Shown here: positions 8,659-17,450 of the stretch, piece after piece
Position numbering within the stretch: the first letter of the stretch is position 1
Layout of the letters: each line of letters opens with the position of its first letter
Source of the DNA: Scenedesmus sp. ARA3
Taxonomy: Eukaryota > Chlorophyta > Chlorophyceae > Sphaeropleales > Scenedesmaceae
Direction of reading: 5' to 3'
NCBI GenBank assembly: GCA_004335835.1
Contig: RWJK01001234.1
Span: forward strand, 3,993-21,827
Length of the DNA stretch: 17,835 nucleotides
Position numbers and translations under genes: made by a program
Notes under the pieces: generated by a model
What the model was told of the DNA's origin: nothing
The model's input: only the letters and a program-made list of their open reading frames with translations
Databases searched by the model: none

Positions 8659-10325
8659 CGCTTTGCAACGAGTAAGTGGTGACTGGTTGTGCTAGGTCCT
8701 GGAGCTATGGTGTGTGTGGTACTACTGCTGCTCCTGCTGCTGCACACGGTTTGCTGTGGAGTGGCTGCTGATGCTACTGGGTGCTGCTGCAGCTAGCGCC
8801 TTTCCAGCAGCAAACTGGCTCACTGCTGCTGTGCTGTTCTCAACCTGCGCTCAGTGGCATCGCTGCTGGATCACATCCTGCACACGGGAAATGCAAGAAT
8901 GCACGACTGATGTCAGCAGGTGCAGGGCTGTCTCCAGTCATCATCAAAGTATCCCACTGCAGCAGCATGCTGTGTTTCAACCGTGGCTGTTGCCCACAGC
9001 TGCCAGGGGTGGCGTGCGTCGACACTCAAATATAGTTGCAATTCAACGGCACCGTTTCCGAGTGCTTCTTTTGGTGAAGTCGTGCAAGCCACTGAGATGG
9101 GAGGCAGTGGTTGTGCACTGTGATAGGAGGCCTGGACACAGCCCTACTCGTCCCGGCGCAACACTTACAGCTGGTTCAGATGTTAATGCAGTACATGGAC
9201 GCTTCGATTGCAAGCAGTGCTGCCTAGGTAGTGGCGGGTGTGTTGTTGAGCAGCTAGCTTCAAAACCAACATGTGCAACACGATAAAATTCATCAAAAGC
9301 TAGCATAAGCATTTCCGATATTGACACTTGGGGGGTAAAGCGTCGCATCCGCCATCTTGTTCTTCTGATTTGAAATTTGTGTTCCACTTTACGTGTGCCT
9401 GTATGCATGTCTGGGCAACCAGCTCATCAGGTGTTCACGGCAAACTATAAAAAGCTTTTCGACTGGCAGCGGTCGGCAGCCTCATTCCATCTGCTGCGAT
9501 GCTTGCTTCAGGGCCTGCGCCTTCAGCAGGCCTGCTTCAGACCCCAGTTACATATGCATATTATGATCTACGAGTAACTTCAATTGGCTTTCGCACCTGG
9601 CTGAAGGGCAAGGCCGACCGTGGGGCCGTGTGCATCTGCAGGCACAGTACACATCTCAGAGCACCCACATTCTGCACACAGCTAAGACTACCGCACACCA
9701 TGCGATCGCCGCTTCGGTCCTCTGATTTTACGGACGTTATGCTCATTTCTTCCTTGGCACCTCTACCAGCACTTGAAGGCGGACAGTGTGAACTATGGAC
9801 AAGCTGCTTGCCGCACTGCTGGAACCACGCTGAGCATGCATGGCAAACAAGAAGAGGTGTGCAGCGCGCTTCATCACATCGGACAAGCATTAGTGTGCTT
9901 GTGTAGCCGGGCTCAGCTGCATCATGGACTGGTGACATCCTGCACGTGGCCCTAGTCTTGAATGAGGTGGGGTGCGCAGGAACATCTGTCAGTGCTGAAC
10001 TTGTGGTGCCTCGTCTTTATCTGAAACAAATTTAGGTGCTTCTAACAACGCAATATGTGATATGGGACCAGCGTGCGGAGCTGTCGATCGACGGGTACCT
10101 CTCGCTGCTCCGACGCACCTCCCCAACAACCGTCATCGCTTAACCGTATAACCACGTGAACTCCGAACATGTGTTTCGTCAACTATTTGCATCATTGAGT
10201 ATGATCATCTAACAAGCAAAGGAAAGCGTCCAACGTTCGGTTGCTTGCACAGCAGCCTGAGGCCTGACGACAGCAGATGTAGTCCATAATTTGCTGCTTG
10301 GTTGGGTGGACACTAGTATATGGTA
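8659..10325. other. Intergenic region between divergent RAD21 and mannosyltransferase genes
   Basis: This 1.67-kb stretch separates two head-to-head start codons and should hold both promoters and 5'UTRs. Base composition is more AT-rich around 9260-9460 and 10010-10330 than in the genes. I found no exon that matches a known family. Overlapping open frames at 9043-9408 (minus) and 9499-9906 (plus) are the longest, but neither has recognisable motifs. Confidence 0.5.
9446..9453 (+). promoter_or_regulatory. TATA-like element TATAAAAA
   Basis: TATAAAAA lies in a locally AT-rich patch, 46 bases before an ATG at 9499 that opens a 135-codon frame. The spacing fits a TATA box with a very short leader. 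It is 870 bases from the mannosyltransferase ATG, so it would serve that gene only with a long or spliced 5'UTR. It could be chance. Confidence 0.25.
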
Positions 10326-12263
10326 ATGAGAAAAGCAGTTCCACACCGCAAGCGCGTTAAGTTGGACTGGGGCCTAGCAGCATTTCTACTGTTAGCAGTA
10401 GCAGCGGTGAGTTGTTGATCCATTCAACTTCACCGTACTTTGCCATGCACATTACATGCTTTTGCATCATACCCCACAATCCAGCCCACAGTGGAGCAAT
10501 CTTTTCGTCTACTTGCTGCAGGTTCCACTGCTTCTGCTCAACAGAAGCATCAAGCATGCACAACATGCACAGCCTACAGCTCCACAAACAAGCAGCGCAA
10601 ACAAGCAGCAGCAGGCAGTGCAGCGCCATGTGCAGTCACTGCTGCGCAAGTGCCCCCTGCCAGGGTACTGCATCAGGGACGAGGGCTTGCCCGGCCCTTC
10701 AGAGTACCTCAGCAGCAGCGGCCCTGGACACCCAGGCATGCACCGGCAGCACGAGATTGTAACACAGCATTTAACCAGCAGCGGCTTCCAGGTGGGTGCT
10801 TAAAGTGAGGAAGGTGGCATTACAAGCTCGACTTCACGGCATTGACGGCACAGCTGTGCACAGACGGCGCGTCCGCAGAAGCATTGCAGTGCACACAGCA
10901 GTTGAGCGCAGCTTGGAACAATGAGCTTCATCCTGAGTGCAGGTGTGTCGAAACCTGGCCAGAGCCCGCATGCTAGTGTTTGCACTTCTCTGCTACAAGA
11001 TGGGGTACATGTTCTTGTGTGTTTGACAGCGCGCAAAGCTGCTGCGCTTTGTTGACCATCACTGCAGGTGTCAAAGTTGCAACGCACTATACGCACGCAG
11101 TGCTCGCATCAACGCTTGACAGCCGCCACTCGCCAGCTTGTGCTGCTGTGCGGACGTCGGATTCAAAAGGACGAATCCATGCCGCAAACGCCCCTGCACC
11201 CACCTTCCCTGATGTGCTGCAGGAGCGGCTGCAGCAGCTGCGCAGCCTGCCTGACAAGCGAGGCATCCTCATCAGTGCAGGCGGCCGCCATCACATTGGC
11301 AATGCGGCAGTGCTGCTGCATGTGAGCTGGGAGGGGGATAACACAGCACACTGTGCTTGCAGCAGGGTCAGGGAGTAAGGACCCTCAGCACAAGAACGTG
11401 TAAAGCAAAGGCATTTGCAAAGTGCAGCATTGAGCGTGCAGAGTGTGATGGCCTGTTGCGGGACACTGTCGGCTTGCGCGGCTGCATAACAGTAATTGCA
11501 TTGCCTCTTCAAGGGACTGCTTTGCAAACTGCTGTATGCTGCTGGAGCTCTTTGTGGGCAGCTCTGTATTGATCTGTAGCACCATCAACGCGAGCACTGC
11601 TGCCATGCCACATGCACTGCACAGAACCATGCGTCTAGATGCTAATCAAGGACCGCCTCCTGAGCCACTGCTGCGCATCGACACCTGCACAGCTCCATCT
11701 GCTCTAATTGTCTGATCTGCTATACATAATCACATCTTTCACAACTTGCTGTCATCAACACATCTGTGCTGCTCAGTCAATTGTAAGATTCCTTGGCTTT
11801 CCATGCACACAGGTGCTACGCCACCACCTCAACTGCAGCCTGCCAGTTGAGATCGCCCACAGGGGGGAGGCTGAGGTGGACAACGTCACCCGGGCATCAC
11901 TGGCGGCTGCCTTTTCACCGCTGCACTGGCTGGACCTCGAGCAGCAGCGCTACCCGCAGCACCACAACAAGTGAGCACCCGGACACCACCAGCGACACTT
12001 GGCACAGCTCACACTGCATGATGATGCATGATGCATGATGCATGATGCATGATGCATGATGCATGATGCATGATGGCGTTGATGCTATGGCTTGATGGGT
12101 AACATGATGATGATGAGCATACACTGCACTACATCAGCCATAGCCACCAATGCCTTTGTGCGTGTGCCGAGGCTAGGCTTGTACTGCTGGCTGGCAGCTG
12201 CTGTCCCTGCACGCGCTGCGGCCGGCTTTCAGGCGTGTCATTATGTACTGCATAGTTTGCTGC

Positions 12264-12300
<37 letters not shown>

Positions 12301-14658
12301 GACTTCACCATGGACAGGTACGAGCCAAAAATCTACGCCCTCTACCACACACGCTTTCAACAGGTGAGCCATGGCCAGCAGCAATACTTGCAGCCTGGCG
12401 CAGCATGCTGCTACTAGCTTAGTCACTAAGCAGAGACAACACAGCCAGTTAGCCTTGGGTATGGAGGCTTCTGCATGCCCCGGCAACTGCCAGCCAGCCT
12501 CCTGCGTGTATCATACACAGTGTGTGATGTACGATGACGTCGCTGCTCTGCCTTGCTGAGTGTCACACAATGCTGACGACCCTGCCACCTGCGGTGGTCA
12601 TGTGCTGCTGCAGGTGCTGATGCTGGATGCAGACAACCTGCCCCTCAGGGACCCCTCCTACCTTTTTCAGTCCCCGCAGCTGACTCAGCATGGGGTGATG
12701 GCCTGGCTAGACTTGTGGAGCCCAGGGCTGGCCAGCACCACCTTTGTGGGCTGGGACAGCGTGTATCCGCTGGTGGGGCTGAACAAGGGACCCTACCTGG
12801 TGAGCATCTGCATGGAGAATCAAGCAAGCATGCTTTGTGGGACAGTGTGTACCCGCTGGCGGGGCTGCACAAAGGCCACTACCTGATCAGGCACAGATGC
12901 GCTAGACAATGCATGTGTTGTGGTGGCTGGCCAGCACCACTTTCGTGGGCTGGGACAGCGTGTATCCGCTGGTGGGCCTGAACAAGGGACCCTACCTGGT
13001 GAGTCGACTGCCAGCGCACTACACCATATGACACCCGTGTTAGTGGGCAACTGGGTCATAGCAAGGCTGATCTGTGGGTGTACCTGCAAGTAGGGCTTGT
13101 AAAAGCCATAACTGGTGAGGCGCGGCTGTGTGTATGGCCTTGGATGTGTTGGAGTGGCTGGCCAGCACCACGTTTGTTGGCTGGGACAGCGTGTACTCGC
13201 TGGTGGGGCTGGTCAAGGGACCCTACTTGATGAGTCACACAGACGTACTGACTCTGTTGCCGGTGAGACACATCTTGTGCCACCATCTGCTTGAAGCAGC
13301 CATGCCTGGTGGGACAGCGTGTGTACCCGCTGATGGGGCTGGTCAAGGGGCCCTACCTGGTGAGGCGCGGCTGTACAAGGCCATGCATGTGTTGCAGTGG
13401 CTGGTGCAATGGCCGGTGCAGTGGCTGGTGCCTGGCGAAGTGCGAAGGGCCAGGCACTCACCCAATCTGAGGGCATTGTGGCTGACTCTGCAGGAAGCCA
13501 TATGCATGCATGCGCTCGCCCCAGACCTGGTTTGGGGTATGGTGGCGCTGAATGCCATCGCAAAACCCCTGTGGCCCGTACACGCTGTACTGGTGACTAG
13601 AGTGGCCACTTGTTCCGGCTCTCTCTCGTCCTTTTGTGGTGTGAGTGTGACTCACCGCCGGCTAACTGGGCTGATGTTTTATTGTGTCTGATGTGGCGGC
13701 AGGAGGCGCTGACAGGCGGCCAGGGCCACGTGCAAACTCTCTTCAAGAATCTGCCGCCATTACAGCTCGTGCCGCACACTCTCCAGGCAGCTGAGTTTGT
13801 GTCTGATGTGGCTGCAGGAGGCGCTCACAGGAGGCCAGGGCCACGTGCGGCGCGTGGCTGAGAGCGGGCAGCTGCTGCTGGACCGCGTGGCGCATGCTGA
13901 CGTGCTGGAGTGGCTGTGGCTGCTCACTAGCTTCAGCAGGGACCTGTACAAGTGAGTGTACACGTGAGAGGCGCGGCAGCGTGCCCAGTAACAGCAGACA
14001 GGGTTTTAAGTAGGTTTTACATTAACAGACAACGGTGCTGCTCACCAGCTTCAGCAGGGACCTGTACAAAGTGAGTGTACAAGGACGCATGTATATATGC
14101 CCAGGATGTAGATTTGCACACCTGCAAGCAAAGCTGGACGAGGAGACCCCCGCTCAAAGTTTCCTGAGTGAGAGTGACAGGTGCGGCAGCATGCACCTGT
14201 ATCAGCGCCCAGGGGTGCAGCTCCCTGAGGTGTACTACAGCGCTACGTAAGTTAGTGTCTGGATCAATGGCAACAGTGCTGCTGTGCGTGCCAGGCACAA
14301 CCATTTATGTCCGCAGTGCTTGTTGCAAGTGGCTTGTGGAGCAAGTTTGTAACACACCATCACCAACTTGTTTCCCTGCATCCGCTTGCTGCTGTCAGGC
14401 ACATCCTGGGTGACAAGGACACCTGTGGCTTTGCCTTTTCTGTGCTTGAAGAAGCTTGTGTAGCATGTTGTTGGCGCACCATTGGCCAACCCCGCTGATG
14501 TCGCCCCTGCACGATTGCAGGCACATCCTGGGTGACAAGGACACCTTTGGCTTTGCCTTTGCCGCTGCGCGCAAGCTGCACCAGCTGCATGCCGTGCCGC
14601 TGCCGCCAGGCGTGGCGCTGCGCTACGAGGCCAGCGGCCAGCAGCAGCAGCAGCAGCC

Positions 14659-14711
<53 letters not shown>

Positions 14712-15000
14712 GCAAGTGGCGCTTCAATGGCATGATGCAGTATGACCACTTGGTGAGGGCCAGCTAGTAGCCTGTGTGTAATGAATGCATGCTGTTTCGT
14801 GTCGCGTGCAAGGTTGTGAAGATGCCGGCACGCTATCTTGTGTGGCAAACGGCGTGAATGCACATTATGCACGCTGCTGGTTGCAGGCAAAAGCGGAAGC
14901 AGGGTGGGGCTGCTGCTCCTGCAGGAAAGCTGGTCCGCCGGAGGAGGTCTGCCGCTGCGCCAGCGAATCCGCTGACCACTGTGCTGAGCTGTGCGACGCT

Positions 15001-15036
<36 letters not shown>

Positions 15037-15463
15037 GCCGCAGGGTGACCAGGTGTTCTTCCACCGCACCTTTAAGAAGTGGAACGATGTGCGCAGCATG
15101 CCGCTCATCATGGATGCAGTCAGCGGGCCACTGCCAAACTGGTGCGCCACTAACATCATAACAATATAACATTGTTGACCCGCACCACAGCCGCTGTTTG
15201 TGTCTCAGTCAGCCACGCAGCATTCCTCGGTCTACAGTGAAATGTGAGCCACAATGCCACACCCCTGCCGAGGGTGCAAGCGCCACTGCTGCACCCTTGC
15301 CAGCAGAAGCAGCAACCGCATGTTTGATTGTTGCAGTCTGTGGTAGTGCACACACTCAGCAGTTCAACGATCGTGCAGCACTGCCAGATGCCGCTTGCTG
15401 AACATTCCTGTGGTGTCTGGTGAGAAGCGGCGGTACGCAGCGCCTTCGAAAGCGTGCTGTCAA

Positions 15464-15502
<39 letters not shown>

Positions 15503-16747
15503 TGCGTGTTGTACAGGTTTGTTTTGAGTTTCCTAGGAGACGCGCAGTCAGGCTTCACCCCAGACATGCCTGAGCATGTGTTGCAGCCCGTGGCACCCCC
15601 AGCCTGCCCCTCCCCACACCCACTCATCACATACCTCGCCAACAATAGCTACACCACAGCAGAACCGCGAGACCTCAGCGCATCGATTGCCGGTGATGCC
15701 AGTGGCAGCACACACAGCAGAGAAGCACACAGCGCTGCAGCTGACGCAGCGCTGCTGCGCAGCGGCTGCCCTCTGAGCTTTGTGACACAGTTGTATGAGG
15801 TGCGCCGGCTTGGCCTGCCACTGACCTGGCCCACTGGCCTTGAGGATTCCTGCAAGCGCAGGCTGCATCTACTGCTGCATGAGCAGCGCGAGCAGCGAGC
15901 AGCTGCTGCAGCAAGCAGCAGCAGGCGTGGAGCAGTGCAGGGAAGGAAGGTGTCTGCAGGCAGTGCTGCAGCGCGGTTACAGAGTGAGGCTGCAAGGGCA
16001 GTGCCTGCGCAGTGGCTTGTGGATGAATGGCCTATGTTTCAAAAGCTGGATGCTTTGTCGAGTGCTGCTGCTGCAGCTGGCGGTGGTGGCAGCAGGGGGA
16101 GGCGGCAGCTGAGAGCCAGCATGCAAGAGCAGCACAGACACCTGCAGCAGCAGCAGCAGCAGCGGGAGGCAGATAAGAAGCCTATCCAAGATGGAAGTTT
16201 GCCGCACAATGATGTATTCTTTCCTCAGCTGGATGAGCACGTGTGGCGTACAGCTTGCTTGTCGCTGCAGCAGGCAGCACACAGCAGCGCTGCCAGCAGC
16301 AGTGCAGGCGGGGGCTCGCAGGCTTCTGGCAAGTCTCTGCCAGCTGCGCGACTGGCGCATGGCAGCCGCTCAGCTGAGGGGGCACAGGATGACAGAGCAG
16401 CAGCTGAGGGGGCACAGGATGACAGAGCAGCAGCTGGCAGTACAGCAGCAGCTGGCAGTACAGCAGCAGGTGCTGAGGACTGGCACAGGTGTGAGCTTGT
16501 GTCTTGGCACACAGCACGCTTCATGCTCCCTGAGTGTGCCGAACACGTGGCAAGGGATGTGACTGGCCAGCCTCTGAAAGCCTTGGACGCTGTGCTGCCT
16601 GTGCTGTGGCTGAACAGTGTTCCCAGCGCCTTTGCTGGGGTTGGCTGCTGCAGCCCGATGGACGCACTGCAGCAGAAGGCGCTGCCGGCTGCTGTGCAGT
16701 GGGTGAACCAAAACATAGAGCGGCTGCCTTACCTGAAGCAAACATAA
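10326..16747 (+). CDS. Type II membrane alpha-mannosyltransferase, MNN1/MNN2 type (GT71)
   Basis: Ten exons keep phase and give 850 residues: 10326-10406, 10522-10791, 11223-11321, 11813-11970, 12300-12363, 12614-12799, 13818-13951, 14521-14752, 15044-15141 and 15517-16747. Residues 1-14 are basic (KAVPHRKRVK) and 15-33 are a hydrophobic signal anchor encoded across the exon 1/2 junction, typical of Golgi type II enzymes. The catalytic domain follows: RGILISAGG (130-138), LPVEI (160-164), LMLDADNLPLRDPSYLF with the DxD-type D229/D231, ESGQLLLD (301-308), GDKDTF (335-340) and MMQYD (402-406), then FFHR and KKW. These are the ordered motifs of Pfam Mannosyltran_3, enzymes that add mannose to glycans in the Golgi using GDP-mannose (family knowledge). 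The donor and acceptor used here are not provable from sequence. A poly-Gln insert lies at 371-394. Residues 442-850 match nothing I recognise and are Ala/Gln/Ser-rich in places. The exon 6 end is the least certain junction because four nearby partial copies exist. Confidence 0.87.
12021..12075. repeat. Heptamer satellite (ATGATGC)n in intron 4
   Basis: Seven full copies plus six bases of an ATGATGC unit lie about 50 bases after the exon 4 donor. Each copy junction contains the palindrome GCATGATGC or ATGCAT, so the array can fold on itself. Another ATG-rich patch follows at 12100-12117. Confidence 0.92.
12266..12295. repeat. (CTG)10 immediately before exon 5 acceptor
   Basis: Ten CTG units end four bases before the CCAG acceptor of mannosyltransferase exon 5 (first exon base 12300). 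The repeat takes the place of a normal pyrimidine tract. Confidence 0.92.
12728..13364. repeat. Five irregular copies of the exon 6 3' segment
   Basis: The segment encoding LASTTFVGWDSVYPLVGL...GPYL, 72 bases up to the donor, occurs at 12728-12799 (taken as the real exon end), 12927-12998 and 13158-13229, all the same length and all open. Degenerate copies surround GGGACAG at 12839 (internal deletion) and 13311 (two extra bases, frameshift). The 12927 copy differs from the first at three bases, all synonymous, and keeps a GTGAGT donor. The 13158 copy has seven differences, two residues changed, and lost its GT donor (TTGATGAG). Sequence between copies is also partly shared, for example ATGTGTTG followed by TGGCTGG. 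Confidence 0.88.
13691..13842. repeat. Duplicated start of mannosyltransferase exon 7
   Basis: ATGTGGCGGCAGGAGGCGCT (13691) and ATGTGGCTGCAGGAGGCGCT (13806) both include an AG acceptor and the first codons EALTGGQGHV of exon 7, 115 bases apart. The downstream copy continues into ESGQLLLD and is the real exon. Using the upstream acceptor would shift the frame. Confidence 0.85.
13919..14080. repeat. Duplicated end of mannosyltransferase exon 7
   Basis: The exon 7 terminus with its donor (13919-13961, TTCAGCAGGGACCTGTACAA then GTGAGTGTAC) is repeated at 14037-14080 inside the following intron. The copies are 118 bases apart and nearly identical. The second copy has one extra A before its GTGAGT. 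Confidence 0.88.
14181..14246 (+). other. Possible 66-base cassette exon
   Basis: This segment is bounded by a GTGACAG acceptor and a GTAAGT donor. It is open and symmetric in phase (2 to 2), so inclusion between exons 7 and 8 would add 22 residues containing MHLYQRPGVQLPEVYY. Joining exon 7 directly to 14521 gives the better family match (DLYKHILGDKDTF), so I treat this as optional at most. Confidence 0.25.
14399..14566. repeat. Duplicated start of mannosyltransferase exon 8
   Basis: GCACATCCTGGGTGACAAGG occurs at 14399 and 14521, each right after an AG acceptor, 122 bases apart. The upstream copy reads GDKDTC and soon meets a stop. The downstream copy has the conserved GDKDTF and continues through the domain, so it is the real exon. 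Confidence 0.88.
14639..14710. repeat. (CAG)6-CCG-(CAG)17 coding poly-Gln
   Basis: In frame in exon 8 it encodes Q6-P-Q17 at residues 371-394, between the GDKDTF and MMQYD motifs of the glycosyltransferase domain. Here the sense strand is CAG, unlike the intronic runs, which are CTG. Confidence 0.93.
15003..15035. repeat. (CTG)11 before exon 9 acceptor
   Basis: Eleven CTG units end eight bases before the exon 9 start at 15044 (acceptor TGTGCCGCAG). Confidence 0.92.
15466..15498. repeat. (CTG)11 before exon 10 acceptor
   Basis: Eleven CTG units lie 18 bases before the exon 10 start at 15517 (acceptor GTTGTACAG). Confidence 0.92.
16371..16466. repeat. In-frame 30-bp and 18-bp tandem repeats in the C-terminal region
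   Basis: Two copies of a 30-bp unit (16371 and 16401) encode AEGAQDDRAA twice. They are followed by two copies of an 18-bp unit (16431 and 16449) encoding AGSTAA twice. Both unit lengths are multiples of three, so the frame of exon 10 is kept. Confidence 0.9.
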
Positions 16748-17352
16748 CAGCTGAAGGTGGCACAGGAGGTATACGTACTGTGCCGAAGGAAGGTGCATGC
16801 AGCGCAGCACAAGCGTGGTTTGGTGCTCGTGAGCCTTGTGATTGTGAGGCTGTGAAATCGTGTGGAATGATTGTGATTTGCTCACTGCTCACTGAGCTGG
16901 CAGCAGAGTGGGCAGGTATCAACATGATATGCAAATGACGAATTCTAGACAAAGCCAGGATGCCAAAGGACGCTGGTCATGCACAGCTGCGCACCTTCAA
17001 GCAATGTTGAGCCAGAGGACCCCCGCCAAAGTCTCCTGGCACTCCGAGTGGGGCTGTTTGTATGGGGTGGTGACGGCTTGTGCCATGCACCATGCAACCT
17101 CAGACTTGATGGAGTGTGGCTCCGTTGAAGAAGCATCATTGTCCCTATTCCGGAGTAGAGGGGGTCTCCTTGAGTGACAGCCTGTTTGCTGAGTCATCTG
17201 CGACGTTCCAGATTTTCGGGTGTTCGTTGCAACGTAGTTGCCTGTGCACACCGTGTAACCCTCTTCTTCAGTAGAGGGGGTCACAGTTGTAGGGCAGACA
17301 TACCTCCAACGCATTGGTCATGTCACTTGGTGGTGTATGTCAACCTGGTTTC
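16748..17352 (+). other. 3'UTR and downstream of mannosyltransferase gene
   Basis: No further coding exon is convincing after the TAA at 16745-16747. The first part is probably 3'UTR, ending near the TGTAA at 17254. A G-rich phrase, AGTAGAGGGGGTC, occurs at about 17153 and again at 17270, the second just after TGTAA. Confidence 0.45.
17254..17258 (+). terminator. TGTAA poly(A) signal
   Basis: TGTAA lies about 510 bases after the mannosyltransferase stop codon. A 3'UTR of that length is ordinary for Chlamydomonas-type algae, where TGTAA sits shortly before the cleavage site. Confidence 0.45.
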
Positions 17353-17450
17353 ACCAGCAAATTGCTGCCAACATGATGCAGCATCATGTGCATGACAGCA
17401 CAAGGCTGGCTGAGCAGCATGCTGCATCATGTTGGCAGCAAATTGCTGGT
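17353..17450. repeat. 32-bp inverted repeat with 34-base loop
   Basis: Arms 17353-17384 and 17419-17450 pair over 32 positions with a single A:A mismatch. One arm contains CAAATTGCTGCCAACATGAT. The transcript of either strand would fold into a long stable hairpin. It could be a MITE remnant, a transcription-termination structure or a small-RNA precursor. Confidence 0.85.

Noticed and set aside
9043..9408. 121-codon minus-strand open frame in the intergenic region
   Set aside because: Codon use is unlike the neighbouring genes, there are no recognised motifs, and it overlaps a plus-strand frame of similar quality.
14360..15172. 270-codon minus-strand open frame with poly-Ser and poly-Leu
   Set aside because: It is antisense to mannosyltransferase exons 8 and 9, and the homopolymers come from CAG/CTG runs.
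15198..15401. Alternative exon after exon 9 using the TCTCAG acceptor near 15210
   Set aside because: It is phase-compatible but ends in a stop at 15401 with no family match. Splicing to 15517 restores a Trp codon and a long open exon.
16534..16938. 134-codon plus-strand open frame over the end of the mannosyltransferase gene
   Set aside because: It is out of frame with exon 10, Cys-rich and without motifs.
14128..17060. Similarity between GAGGAGACCCCCGCTCAAAG near 14140 and a GAGGACCCCCGCCAAAG stretch near 17014
   Set aside because: The match is short and fades on both sides. It may be a fragment of a dispersed repeat but cannot be supported from two pieces.
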